DNA of 64,000 bases, from assembly GCF_002217405.1 (NCBI RefSeq), contig NZ_MUHE01000015.1, positions 1 to 64,000 on the forward strand, given 5' to 3'. Shown here piece after piece: positions 55,034 through 63,368 of this stretch. The notes beneath the pieces were generated by a model. The model ran no database searches. It was not told where the DNA came from and saw only the letters and a program-made list of their open reading frames with translations. Made by a program: the position numbers and the translations under genes. The DNA comes from Flavobacterium psychrophilum DSM 3660 = ATCC 49418. Its GTDB lineage: Bacteria > Bacteroidota > Bacteroidia > Flavobacteriales > Flavobacteriaceae. The first letter of the stretch is position 1. The number at the start of each line of letters is the position of its first letter.

Positions 55034-55435
55034 ATGCTATTATTCCTTAAAAACTTACTGTCTTTTAAATGCCCAAGATGCCATAAAGGCGAACTATTTG
55101 TAAACAAATGGTACAATTTTTCAAAAAGCAATAAAATGGTCGAACGATGTGCTGTATGTAGCCAAAGAACCGAACTAGAACCTGGGTTTTACCAAGGTAC
55201 TGGTTATGTAAGTTACGCTTTAACTGTTGGTTTTTCTATTGTTACTTTTATTATTTGGATACTAATTACTGGATATACTTTCAAAAATAAAGAATTGTTT
55301 TGGTGGTTACCCATTAATATTACAGCTTTATTATTTATGCAACCTTGGTTAATGCGTTTGTCAAGAGTAATTTGGCTAACCGCATTTTATGGTGGTGATG
55401 ATCAATATCATAAAAATAATACTAAAATAAAATAA
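55034..55435 (+). CDS. DUF983 membrane protein
   Basis: A 133-residue protein. The N-terminal zinc-ribbon-like part has CPRCHKGELF and later CAVCSQRTELEPGFYQGTGYVSYA, the hallmark of DUF983. Two transmembrane helices follow. DUF983 genes are often found beside cytochrome oxidase genes, and here the oxidase operon is 1 kb upstream. I chose ATG 55034 because the upstream ATG (54968) adds a low-complexity extension. Confidence 0.88.
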   Translation: MLLFLKNLLSFKCPRCHKGELFVNKWYNFSKSNKMVERCAVCSQRTELEPGFYQGTGYVSYALTVGFSIVTFIIWILITGYTFKNKELFWWLPINITALLFMQPWLMRLSRVIWLTAFYGGDDQYHKNNTKIK

Positions 55436-55509
55436 TCATGCACATTTATTGCCGCTGAGTATTAGTATTTGTTTGCAAATGGTTATTTTTGAAAGTTAAA
55501 CCCTTCTAT

Positions 55510-55546
55510 AAAAAAAGATTGCTCTTTTGAAGCAATCTTTTTTTTT
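55510..55546. terminator. Bidirectional terminator between DUF983 and peroxiredoxin
   Basis: AAAAAAGATTGCT pairs with AGCAATCTTTTTT around a 7-base loop. A and T tracts on the two sides fit termination of both convergent genes. Confidence 0.85.
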
Positions 55547-55556
55547 GTACAATTTA

Positions 55557-56201
55557 TTAAATAGATTTTTTAGCTAAATACCAATCTACCATTTCTAAGT
55601 CGCTACTTTTTCTTTCGGCCAGAGCTTCTATCGTTTTTGGGGCCGGAACAATTACTTTATCACCAGGTTGCCAGTCTAAGGGCATTGCAACTTTGTACTC
55701 ATCAGAAGTTTGAAGTGCTAACAATGCTCTTTTTATTTCTGCCATATTTCTACCTATATTAAGTGGATAATACATCATTAGCCTAACTTTACCTTCTGGA
55801 TCTATAATAAAAACAGCTCTAACTGCTGCTGTTTGGCTTTCGCCAGGTTGTAGCATTCCGTATAATTTAGAGACTTCCATAGAAATATCTGCCACTATTG
55901 GAAAATCAAATAAAATGCCTGTTTTTTCGTTAACTGCATTTACCCAAGCAATGTGAGCATGAATACTATCTATGCTCAAACCCATTAATTTTGTGTTGTT
56001 TTTTGTAAAGAACTCTTTTTCCTTAGCAAAACCACTCATTTCTGTTGTGCATACTGGAGTAAAATCGGCAGGATGCGAAAAAAACACGACCCAACTTCCT
56101 TTATTGTACTCTGAAAATTTTAACATTCCTGTTGTGGTTAGTGCGTCAAAATCTGGAGCCATATCTCCAATTCTAGGCATTAAAAATACTTTATCTTCCA
56201 T
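55557..56201 (-). CDS. Peroxiredoxin (Prx6/1-Cys type)
   Basis: A 214-residue peroxiredoxin that reduces peroxides in the cytosol. The peroxidatic site reads HPADFTPVCTTEM (Cys near residue 45). The long C-terminal part (RNMAEIKRALLALQTSDEYK, PLDWQPGDKVIVP) matches the Prx6 group. The start ATG 56201 was chosen because an upstream ATG at 56279 lies in the palindrome region and adds a hydrophobic tail. A Crp/Fnr-type palindrome lies upstream. Confidence 0.92.
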   Translation of the reverse strand: MEDKVFLMPRIGDMAPDFDALTTTGMLKFSEYNKGSWVVFFSHPADFTPVCTTEMSGFAKEKEFFTKNNTKLMGLSIDSIHAHIAWVNAVNEKTGILFDFPIVADISMEVSKLYGMLQPGESQTAAVRAVFIIDPEGKVRLMMYYPLNIGRNMAEIKRALLALQTSDEYKVAMPLDWQPGDKVIVPAPKTIEALAERKSSDLEMVDWYLAKKSI

Positions 56202-56265
56202 TTTTTTTGGTTTTAAATTTATTGTTTTAATGAAGTAAATGTAGGTTATATAAAAGTATGATTTT

Positions 56266-56279
56266 GTGATATTTATCAC
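56266..56279. promoter_or_regulatory. Crp/Fnr-type palindrome upstream of the peroxiredoxin gene
   Basis: GTGATATTTATCAC has perfect GTGATA/TATCAC arms around a TT centre. It lies 64 bases before the peroxiredoxin start codon. It matches the sites at 46267 and 50092. Confidence 0.65.
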
Positions 56280-56495
56280 GTTTAATAGTTTTTTAAAATC
56301 TATTTATTTAAAATCAAATAAGAGTATCAAAAAAGAAATGAAATTATAGAATAATTAGAAATTTTACTTCTAAAAACTGTACAAAAAAATATTAGATTAC
56401 TTTAAAATTGTTATTGATGCTTGCCTGAAAATTGGCAAAATATCTTGAAGGCCTTTAAAACTATTCCTATTTTGCAGTTTGAATAGTTACAAAAT

Positions 56496-56531
56496 ATTAA
56501 TATTATTAATTTTTATATTAATAATATTAAT
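56496..56531. repeat. Perfect 15-bp inverted repeat before the DUF2089 operon
   Basis: ATTAATATTATTAAT (56496-56510) and ATTAATAATATTAAT (56517-56531) are perfect reverse complements with a 6-base gap. It lies just upstream of a TAACTTTG -7 element (56549-56556) and could be an operator. Confidence 0.6.
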
Positions 56532-56576
56532 TTAAAACTAATTTTATTTAACTTTGTGTAATATATAATAAACATT

Positions 56577-56855
56577 ATGCAACCTAAACTTCCCATACAA
56601 TGTCCTAGTTGCGAAAGTTCGCTTTTGGTAACACAGCTATCTTGTAGTAATTGTACTACATTGGTTTCTGGTCATTACCCATTACCCATTTTACTTCAAA
56701 TATCTGAAGAGGAACAAAACTTTATACTACAATTTTTCCTAACCAGCGGAAGCCTGAAAGAAATGGCCTCGCAAATGGGCAATAGTTACCCAACTGTGAG
56801 AAACAAATTAGATGATATTATTCAGAAAATAAATAATTTAAAAACTAAATCTTAA
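56577..56855 (+). CDS. DUF2089-family zinc-ribbon/HTH regulator
   Basis: A 92-residue DUF2089 protein. The N-terminal zinc ribbon has CPSCESSLLVTQLSCSNC (four Cys), and the C-terminal helix-turn-helix part has SGSLKEMASQMGNSYPTVRNKLDDI. The family is expected to bind DNA. It heads a tight run of three genes and a strong inverted repeat lies upstream, which could be its operator. Confidence 0.85.
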   Translation: MQPKLPIQCPSCESSLLVTQLSCSNCTTLVSGHYPLPILLQISEEEQNFILQFFLTSGSLKEMASQMGNSYPTVRNKLDDIIQKINNLKTKS

Positions 56856-56858
56856 TTT

Positions 56859-57440
56859 ATGAAAATCCTTTTTTTGAATCCTTTTAAGAAATATTCTGAT
56901 ACTATTTTATTACTTTTCGGAATTACTTTTACGGTATTTGGTTCTCTCCTAGCCTATAATTTTAATGCCAAATTTGATGGTGTGATCGATTTACATTTTG
57001 ACAGTCAAGTTAATTTTTTTGAATCTGCGACTTACCAATTTTTAGCCATTTTAATATTAACTGCTTCACTATATTGGGTTGGAAAATACATTAATAAAAA
57101 AACAAGATTAGTCGATGTTCTCATTACGGTATTAATTTCGAGAATCCCATTATATTTTTGTACATTATTTAACATCAATAATAAATCATATAGTATTGGT
57201 AATAAAATATTAGAATTAGCCGTTTCTAAAAAAATAAACACATTAAATACCAATGATATTGGGTTTATCCTATTTCAATCTATAATATTAATTATTGCTT
57301 TAATCTGGTTTATCTCGCTTCTTTATAACGGATTTAAAATTGCAACAAACTCGAAAGAAACAAAACATACTTTATTGTTTATTCTAGCTATTATAATTGC
57401 CGAAATAACATCTAAAATAATCATTTACAAACTTTTATAA
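56859..57440 (+). CDS. Membrane protein of unknown function, DUF2089 operon
   Basis: A 193-residue polytopic membrane protein with about five hydrophobic segments, an N-terminal LLLFGITFTVFGSLLAYNF and a conserved-looking FDGVIDLHFDSQVNFFE loop. It may be YIP1-like but the match is weak. It starts 3 bases after the DUF2089 gene and 7 bases before the next one. It may be the target or sensor that works with that regulator. Confidence 0.7.
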   Translation: MKILFLNPFKKYSDTILLLFGITFTVFGSLLAYNFNAKFDGVIDLHFDSQVNFFESATYQFLAILILTASLYWVGKYINKKTRLVDVLITVLISRIPLYFCTLFNINNKSYSIGNKILELAVSKKINTLNTNDIGFILFQSIILIIALIWFISLLYNGFKIATNSKETKHTLLFILAIIIAEITSKIIIYKLL

Positions 57441-57447
57441 TAAAATT

Positions 57448-57792
57448 ATGGTAAAAATAATAACAACCGAAAACGAATTTATTTTTGAAGTAAAAGGATT
57501 ACATAAAATTTGGTCTTTAAAAAGTAATATAAAAATAGCCAAAAAAAACATAGTTAAAGTATATCAAAATAAAGAGGAATTAAAAGGTTTTAAAGGCATT
57601 AAATTTGGCACTTTTATACCTTTTTTAATCACTGCTGGTACATATTATTATAAAGGTAAACGCAACTTTTGGGATGTTTGCAACAAGCAGAATGCCATTA
57701 TTGTCGAACTCAAGGATTCCAGTTATAACAAACTGATTATAGAAGTAAAAAATACAATCGAAACAATCAACCTATTAAATAATACTATTTAA
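57448..57792 (+). CDS. Small PH-like protein, DUF2089 operon
   Basis: A 114-residue protein that may adopt a bacterial PH-like fold: WSLKSNIKIAKKNIVKV, GIKFGTFIPFLITAGTYYYKG and FWDVCNKQNAIIVELKD have the expected beta pattern with one hydrophobic segment. There is no signal peptide. It is last in the three-gene run. Function unknown. Confidence 0.65.
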   Translation: MVKIITTENEFIFEVKGLHKIWSLKSNIKIAKKNIVKVYQNKEELKGFKGIKFGTFIPFLITAGTYYYKGKRNFWDVCNKQNAIIVELKDSSYNKLIIEVKNTIETINLLNNTI

Positions 57793-57848
57793 ACCGTAAC
57801 TTTTATTTACTTTTATACACTTATAGCAAACTTTCAAATCATAAGTTA

Positions 57849-59708
57849 ATGAAAAAAATAATTTACACACTAGCATTTGCCAGTGTATTACTAAGTTGCA
57901 AAACAGGACAAACAAGTGCAACAACTATAAGTCCTGAGGTCAATGTTTCTATCGATTTAAACACGATTCAAGATGACAAAGTAATGGTAACACTATTGCC
58001 AACGCCAACTAATCTAGATATAGTAACTTTTAGCATTCCTAAAACAGTTCCCGGAACCTATTCGACTGATAATTACGGAAAATATATCGAAAATGTAAAA
58101 GCTTTCGATGCCAAAGGAAATGAATTAGCAATTGCAAAAATTGATGAAAACTCTTGGAAAATTACCAATGCAAAAAAACTACAAAAAGTAACCTATTGGG
58201 TAAACGATACTTTTGATACAGAAACTGGTAAAGGCGATTTTGGTGGCGGAGATATATTTTCTCCAGCAGGAACAAACATTTCTCCGGAAAATTTTATGCT
58301 AAATACCCACGGATTTATAGGCTATTTTTCAGACAAACTCGAAGTACCATATACCACAACTATTTCGCACTCGGCAAACTTATTTGGAGCAACATCTATG
58401 ACAGATACTGATCTTAGCGCAACACAAGACGTTTTTAAATCTTTCCGTTATGCCGATCTAGTAGAACACCCAATTATGTATGCAAAACCAGATTATACAA
58501 CATTTAAAGTTGATGATATGGAAATACTAATCAGTGTATATTCGCCAAACGGAACCTATAAAGTAGCAGATATTGCTCCAGCCATGGAAACCATGATGCG
58601 TGCACAAAAGAAATTTTTAGGCGCTATAAATAGCACTAAAAAATATGCGGTTTTATTGTATTTGTCAGACATGAAAAAACCAGATGCAAAAGGTTTTGGT
58701 GCCCTAGAACACCCAACATCGACCACCGTTGTCATGCCAGAAATGATACCAAAAAAAGAAATGGCAGAACAACTTAAAGACGTCGTTTCACACGAATTTT
58801 TTCATATCGTAACACCACTTGGTGTTCACTCTAAAGAGATTCAGTATTTCGATTTTAATGCCCCTAAAATGTCTAAACATTTATGGATGTATGAAGGCAT
58901 AACAGAATATTTTGCTAATTTATTTCAAGTAAATCAGGGTTTAATATCAGAAGATGAATTTTACAATCGTATGTCAGACAAGATTAGACAAGCAGCAAAA
59001 ATGAACGACACCATGCCATTTACAACCATGAGTGCTAATGTATTAAACAAACCTTATAAAGACCAGTACCTTAACGTATATCAAAAAGGAGCATTAATTG
59101 GTATGTGTTTAGATATTATTATTAGAGAAAATAGTCATGGAGAAAGAGGAATTCTAGACTTGATGCAAAAACTAACTAATGAATATGGAGCTACAAAACC
59201 TTTTAATGATAATGAATTGTTTGATAAAATAGTTTCATTAACCTACCCAGAAGTAAAAAACTTTTTAGAAACCTATGTAAGCGGCCCTACTCCTATTCCT
59301 TACGATAAATATTTTGCAAAAGTAGGTGTAACACAGTCTAAACGTAAAATTCCAGGAAACGTATTTCTAAAAGACCAAAAACCATATATTACTATAAATC
59401 CGAATACAAAAGAAATCATGGTTTTGCCAACCATTGAATTACCTTCCTTTTATGCTAATCTCGGGATAAAAAATGGCGATATCATCAAAACTGTAAATGG
59501 CACAAATTATAATTTAGATAATATTTATGACTTAATCACAGAAAGTCAAAAATGGGAAGAAAACACTCCAATTACAATTAAAATAAAACGTGACACTAAA
59601 GAAACCGAACTAAAAGGTATCGTAAAATTACCTTATGATGAAGCAGAAGGATTACAAGCAACAGATGCAAGTAAAAAAACCATTAAAAACGCTTGGTTAA
59701 AAGGTTAA
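57849..59708 (+). CDS. M61-family metallopeptidase with PDZ domain
   Basis: A 619-residue lipoprotein-type protease (signal ending LLSC near residue 17). The M61 catalytic site HEFFH starts at residue 315, with the further zinc ligand Glu in MYEGITEYFANLF about 25 residues on. A C-terminal PDZ domain (about residues 515-605) has SFYANLGIKNGDIIKTVNG. It should trim peptides in the periplasm or outer membrane. It stands alone. Confidence 0.92.
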   Translation: MKKIIYTLAFASVLLSCKTGQTSATTISPEVNVSIDLNTIQDDKVMVTLLPTPTNLDIVTFSIPKTVPGTYSTDNYGKYIENVKAFDAKGNELAIAKIDENSWKITNAKKLQKVTYWVNDTFDTETGKGDFGGGDIFSPAGTNISPENFMLNTHGFIGYFSDKLEVPYTTTISHSANLFGATSMTDTDLSATQDVFKSFRYADLVEHPIMYAKPDYTTFKVDDMEILISVYSPNGTYKVADIAPAMETMMRAQKKFLGAINSTKKYAVLLYLSDMKKPDAKGFGALEHPTSTTVVMPEMIPKKEMAEQLKDVVSHEFFHIVTPLGVHSKEIQYFDFNAPKMSKHLWMYEGITEYFANLFQVNQGLISEDEFYNRMSDKIRQAAKMNDTMPFTTMSANVLNKPYKDQYLNVYQKGALIGMCLDIIIRENSHGERGILDLMQKLTNEYGATKPFNDNELFDKIVSLTYPEVKNFLETYVSGPTPIPYDKYFAKVGVTQSKRKIPGNVFLKDQKPYITINPNTKEIMVLPTIELPSFYANLGIKNGDIIKTVNGTNYNLDNIYDLITESQKWEENTPITIKIKRDTKETELKGIVKLPYDEAEGLQATDASKKTIKNAWLKG

Positions 59709-59730
59709 TAAATAAAATTATAATTAATAT

Positions 59731-59767
59731 AAATCCTCATTTTGTACTACAATTTGAGGATTTTTTT
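59731..59767 (+). terminator. Terminator after the M61 protease
   Basis: AAATCCTCA (59731-59739) pairs with TGAGGATTT (59755-59763), followed by a T tract. It lies 23 bases after the stop codon. Confidence 0.8.
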
Positions 59768-59790
59768 ATTATTTTGCAATAAATTAAAAA

Positions 59791-60504
59791 ATGATGAACA
59801 AAATAATTATTGCACTATTATCTATCACAATGCTAACCTCATGTGGTGACGAAAAAAAATCTGAAAACACCTTAGAAATTACCGGAAATATAAAAGGTCT
59901 TAAAAAAGGAAAATTATATATCCAGAGAGTTCAAGACTCAACATTAGTAGTTCTTGACAGTATTATTATAAACGGTAAATCATCTTTCGCAAGTACTATA
60001 AAACTCGATTCCCCAGAAATGCTATATTTATATCTAGACCGTGGCGTTTCAAACTCAATAGATAACAATTTACTTTTCTTTGCAGAACCTGGAAAAATGA
60101 ATATTGATACCGATTTAGAATTTTTCTTAGCCAAAGCTAAAATTACAGGATCAAAAAACCAAGAACTTTATGAGCAATACAAAGACATTGTATCTAAATT
60201 TAATGACCAACAGTTAGGTTACATAAAGGACGAATTACTAGCACTAAAAGCAAAAAAAGACATCTCAAAAGAAAATACTAAAAAACAAGAAATACTTTTA
60301 AAACGCAGGTATTTATACGCTGGCAACTTTGCACTAACAAATGCAAATCACGAAGTAGCACCATATATTGCGCTAACAGATATTTACGACATTAACATTA
60401 AATATCTAGACACAATAGCAAAATCAATGTCACCAAAAGTAGCAAAATCTAAATACGGAAAGAAATTAAATGAATATTTAGCACAAAGAAAAAAACAAGA
60501 GTAA
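59791..60504 (+). CDS. DUF4369 lipoprotein without thioredoxin domain
   Basis: A 237-residue lipoprotein (lipobox LTSC near residues 15-18) with a DUF4369 domain (LEITGNIKGLKKGKLYIQRV) and a helical linker ending KLNEYLAQRKKQE. The TlpA-like thioredoxin domain that usually follows is absent and no C-terminal remnant is seen downstream. Start may be either of two adjacent ATG codons. Confidence 0.85.
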   Translation: MMNKIIIALLSITMLTSCGDEKKSENTLEITGNIKGLKKGKLYIQRVQDSTLVVLDSIIINGKSSFASTIKLDSPEMLYLYLDRGVSNSIDNNLLFFAEPGKMNIDTDLEFFLAKAKITGSKNQELYEQYKDIVSKFNDQQLGYIKDELLALKAKKDISKENTKKQEILLKRRYLYAGNFALTNANHEVAPYIALTDIYDINIKYLDTIAKSMSPKVAKSKYGKKLNEYLAQRKKQE

Positions 60505-60823
60505 CTTTTATAAAAAAAGATAAGCAAACAATCCTAATTTAATTACAAAAATAAAGCCCACAAAGATTAATGAACAGCTTTTTTAAATCTCAGTATTTGA
60601 GCGTTACCAAAAGGATTAGGCTTTACGCTACAAACTAAGTACACTGAATTTCTATAAAAATAAGCCGAAAGTATTTAACCCAAAATAACAAAATATTTAA
60701 CAATAATCTATAAGTTTATCTTTATTATTTGAATCAAAAACAGAAAAACAGAAATAAAAATTTAACTTGCTCAAAATACATTCAAATAAAAAACAAAATC
60801 AGTTAGAATATTAGTTCTAATTT
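60505..60823. other. Gene-free stretch upstream of sucC
   Basis: No gene is supported here. Around 60600-60660 there is a partial copy of the dispersed repeat (GAGCGTTACC, then AGGCTTTACGCTACAAACTAAGTACACT). The remainder is A/T-rich. Confidence 0.5.
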
Positions 60824-60831
60824 ATTATTTT
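60824..60831 (+). promoter_or_regulatory. Putative -7 promoter element of sucC
   Basis: TATTTTTG lies 43 bases before the sucC start. A small CCCGA/TCGGG hairpin (60838-60851) follows in the 5' leader and could be a fragment of the dispersed repeat. Confidence 0.5.
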
Positions 60832-60874
60832 TGTGCTCCCGAAGGGTCGGGATAAAAAAGTCAAAAACTTCATT

Positions 60875-62071
60875 ATGAATATACACGAATATCAAGGAAA
60901 AGAAATTTTAGCAAGTTACGGTGTACGCATACAACGTGGTATTGTTGCAAACAATCCTGTAGAAGCAGTTGCGGCTGCAAAACAATTAACTACCGAAACA
61001 GGTACAAGCTGGTATGTAGTTAAAGCCCAAGTTCACGCAGGTGGACGCGGAAAAGGTGGTGGAGTAAAACTAGCCAAAAACTTGCAACAAGTAGAAGAAA
61101 TTTCTGAACAAATTATTGGAATGCAACTCATTACACCTCAAACTTCTGCCGAAGGTAAAAAAGTGCATAAAGTTTTAATTGCAGAAGATGTGTATTATCC
61201 TGGAGAAAGCGAAACTTCAGAGTTCTATATATCTGTTTTATTAAACAGATCTACTGGTCGCAATATGATTGTTTATTCTACAGAAGGAGGAATGGATATC
61301 GAAGAAGTTGCTGCACACACACCACATTTAATACACAATGAAGAAATAGATCCATCAGTTGGTTTACAAGCTTTTCAAGCAAGAAGAATTGCATTCAATC
61401 TTGGTCTTTCTGGAAACGCATTTAAAGAAATGGTAAAATTTATCGATTCTTTATACAATGCATACATCGGATCTGATGCTTCAATGTTCGAAATTAATCC
61501 AGTTTTAAAAACATCGGACGACAAAATAATGGCAGTTGATGCCAAAGTAAATATAGACGATAACGCACTATACCGTCAGCCAAAATATGCTGATATGCGT
61601 GATATTCGCGAAGAAAACCCTATTGAAGTAGAAGCTAAAGAAGTAGGCTTAAACTATGTAGATCTAGACGGAACCGTAGGTTGTATGGTAAACGGAGCAG
61701 GTCTTGCAATGGCAACCATGGATTTAATTAAATATGCAGGTTTCGAGCCAGCAAATTTCCTAGATGTTGGAGGAACTGCAGACGCTAAACGTGTAGAAAC
61801 AGCTTTCCGTATTATCTTGAAAGATGAAAATGTAAAAGCAATATTAATTAACATTTTTGGAGGAATTGTTCGTTGTGACCGTGTTGCACAAGGAGTCGTA
61901 GATGCCTACAAAAATATGGGAGACGCTATAAAAGTACCAATTATCGTTCGTTTACAAGGAACTAATGCTGAAATTGCTAAAGAATTAATAGACAATTCTG
62001 GAATGCCAATTTTATCGGCAGTACAGTTTCAAGAAGCAGCAGATCAGGTAAAAGCAGCTTTAAGCAAATAA
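60875..62071 (+). CDS. sucC: Succinyl-CoA synthetase beta subunit
   Basis: A 398-residue ADP-forming succinate-CoA ligase beta subunit of the TCA cycle. The N-terminus MNIHEYQGKEILASYGV, ATP-grasp segment VKAQVHAGGRGKGGGVKL, SMFEINPVLKT and the CoA-proximal LNYVDLDGTVGCMVNGAGLAMATMD, DVGGTADA and IFGGIVRCD are all as expected. I chose ATG 60875; an in-frame ATG at 60833 would add a leader-derived extension. sucD is not adjacent. Confidence 0.97.
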   Translation: MNIHEYQGKEILASYGVRIQRGIVANNPVEAVAAAKQLTTETGTSWYVVKAQVHAGGRGKGGGVKLAKNLQQVEEISEQIIGMQLITPQTSAEGKKVHKVLIAEDVYYPGESETSEFYISVLLNRSTGRNMIVYSTEGGMDIEEVAAHTPHLIHNEEIDPSVGLQAFQARRIAFNLGLSGNAFKEMVKFIDSLYNAYIGSDASMFEINPVLKTSDDKIMAVDAKVNIDDNALYRQPKYADMRDIREENPIEVEAKEVGLNYVDLDGTVGCMVNGAGLAMATMDLIKYAGFEPANFLDVGGTADAKRVETAFRIILKDENVKAILINIFGGIVRCDRVAQGVVDAYKNMGDAIKVPIIVRLQGTNAEIAKELIDNSGMPILSAVQFQEAADQVKAALSK

Positions 62072-62097
62072 AAACATATTTTTTATCCTATTATATT

Positions 62098-62128
62098 AAA
62101 ACCTCAGAAATTCTGAGGTTTTTTTTAT
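62098..62128 (+). terminator. sucC terminator
   Basis: CCTCAGA (62102-62108) pairs with TCTGAGG (62112-62118), extended by flanking A/T pairs and followed by T-tract. Confidence 0.85.
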
Positions 62129-62392
62129 TACTACAATGTAAATTTTTAAGCTTTTATTAATACATTTTAACGAAATGTATCTAAAAAGTAAAATTTATCA
62201 TTTAAGAAAAAACACACAAATATTGTTGATTTACAACTATTTACCATTAGACTTTACCATTAACAAAACTTCTCTTAACAAATAAAAAATACAAATTTCT
62301 CCCTATTTTAAATATAAGTTAAGCAATTAACAAACACTATTTTAGCAGAATTTCTTTCTTAATTTTGACCTGTAATCTTAAAAGAAAAAATC
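62129..62392. other. A/T-rich intergenic region with no recognised element
   Basis: No ORF, RNA fold or repeat was recognised between the sucC terminator and the next gene. It presumably holds the promoter of the small secreted protein. Confidence 0.4.
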
Positions 62393-62731
62393 ATGAAAAA
62401 GTTAATCTTGTTATTTGTTGTTGTAATTATGAATGTAACTTTTGTTGCGGCAAAAGAGGTAAATCCAGTCGATGATTATCCAAAAGCATTAAAAGAAATT
62501 ACTAAATTATTAGGCCCATTGAATATTGAAGGTGAATTCGAAAAAACTGTAAGAATCAAATTTACCGCAATGGTCAATTCAGATAATGAATTGATAGTAT
62601 TACAAGTAGGAACAGAGAATATTATTTTCAAAAAACATATTGTAGAACAATTAAACTACAAAAAAATTGCAAGAGAAATTATGACTCCTGGCAAAGAATA
62701 TACATTTATAGTAAAGTTCAGACCCGAATAA
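62393..62731 (+). CDS. Small secreted TonB-C-like protein
   Basis: A 112-residue protein with a signal peptide (MKKLILLFVVVIMNVTFVAA) and a compact alpha/beta domain (VRIKFTAMVNSDNELIVLQVG, then KEYTFIVKFRP) that resembles the TonB C-terminal/secretin-like fold seen in many small flavobacterial secreted proteins. Function unknown. Confidence 0.7.
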   Translation: MKKLILLFVVVIMNVTFVAAKEVNPVDDYPKALKEITKLLGPLNIEGEFEKTVRIKFTAMVNSDNELIVLQVGTENIIFKKHIVEQLNYKKIAREIMTPGKEYTFIVKFRPE

Positions 62732-62744
62732 TTAATTTCCAAGC

Positions 62745-62783
62745 AAAATCCCGTATTGTTACTAAACGATACGGGATTTTTGT
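62745..62783. terminator. Terminator after the small secreted protein
   Basis: AAAATCCCGTAT (62745-62756) pairs with ATACGGGATTTT (62769-62780); an inner TGTT/AACG extension uses one G-T pair. A T-rich tract follows. Confidence 0.85.
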
Positions 62784-62824
62784 TTCCTTATACGAACTTA
62801 TAAAGCTAAAAATACAATTAGAAA

Positions 62825-63238
62825 TTATTTTTTTGCTTTACCATTATTAAACCTTACTTTTTCTACCACCTGAACTTTTGGTTCTACTTTTTTATTATTA
62901 GAAGCAGGTTTTTTCTTAAAATCGGTTTTAGTCTTAAACTCTGTTTTAGGCTTATCAGAAGTTTTCTTAGGAATTTCAGATCTGTGCTTGGCCAAAACAT
63001 CGTTAGGATTTTTAGGGTTTTCTTTAGTTCCACGCAAGTGTATAACCAAACCGTTCAGAAAATTTCGCAAAATTTGATCACCACATTCTACATAATTTTC
63101 GTGTTTCTCGTCACGAAAAAAAGCACCAATTTCTGATTTCGTGATTCTAAAATCTACTAATTCTAAAATTTCTACTATTTGATCATCACGCAACATTAGT
63201 GCAACACGCAATTTTTTAAAAATATCGTTATTTGTCAT
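62825..63238 (-). CDS. DUF1456-family (YehS-like) protein
   Basis: A 137-residue protein. The two DUF1456 helical repeats are visible: MTNNDIFKKLRVALMLRDDQIVEILEL and GDQILRNFLNGLVIHLRG. After residue ~85 the sequence becomes a low-complexity Lys-rich tail (KPKTEFKTKTDFKKKPAS), probably disordered and perhaps nucleic-acid binding. The family is of unknown function. Confidence 0.85.
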   Translation of the reverse strand: MTNNDIFKKLRVALMLRDDQIVEILELVDFRITKSEIGAFFRDEKHENYVECGDQILRNFLNGLVIHLRGTKENPKNPNDVLAKHRSEIPKKTSDKPKTEFKTKTDFKKKPASNNKKVEPKVQVVEKVRFNNGKAKK

Positions 63239-63368
63239 GTTCTATATATTTATTTTTCAAAGATAATTATTAAATTGGACTAAATTCAAATGTAAAGAGA
63301 AGAAAAGGATTTTTTGAATTTGTTTATATTTATATTACTTTTATAAAAAAAATAAAATAACACCTAAA

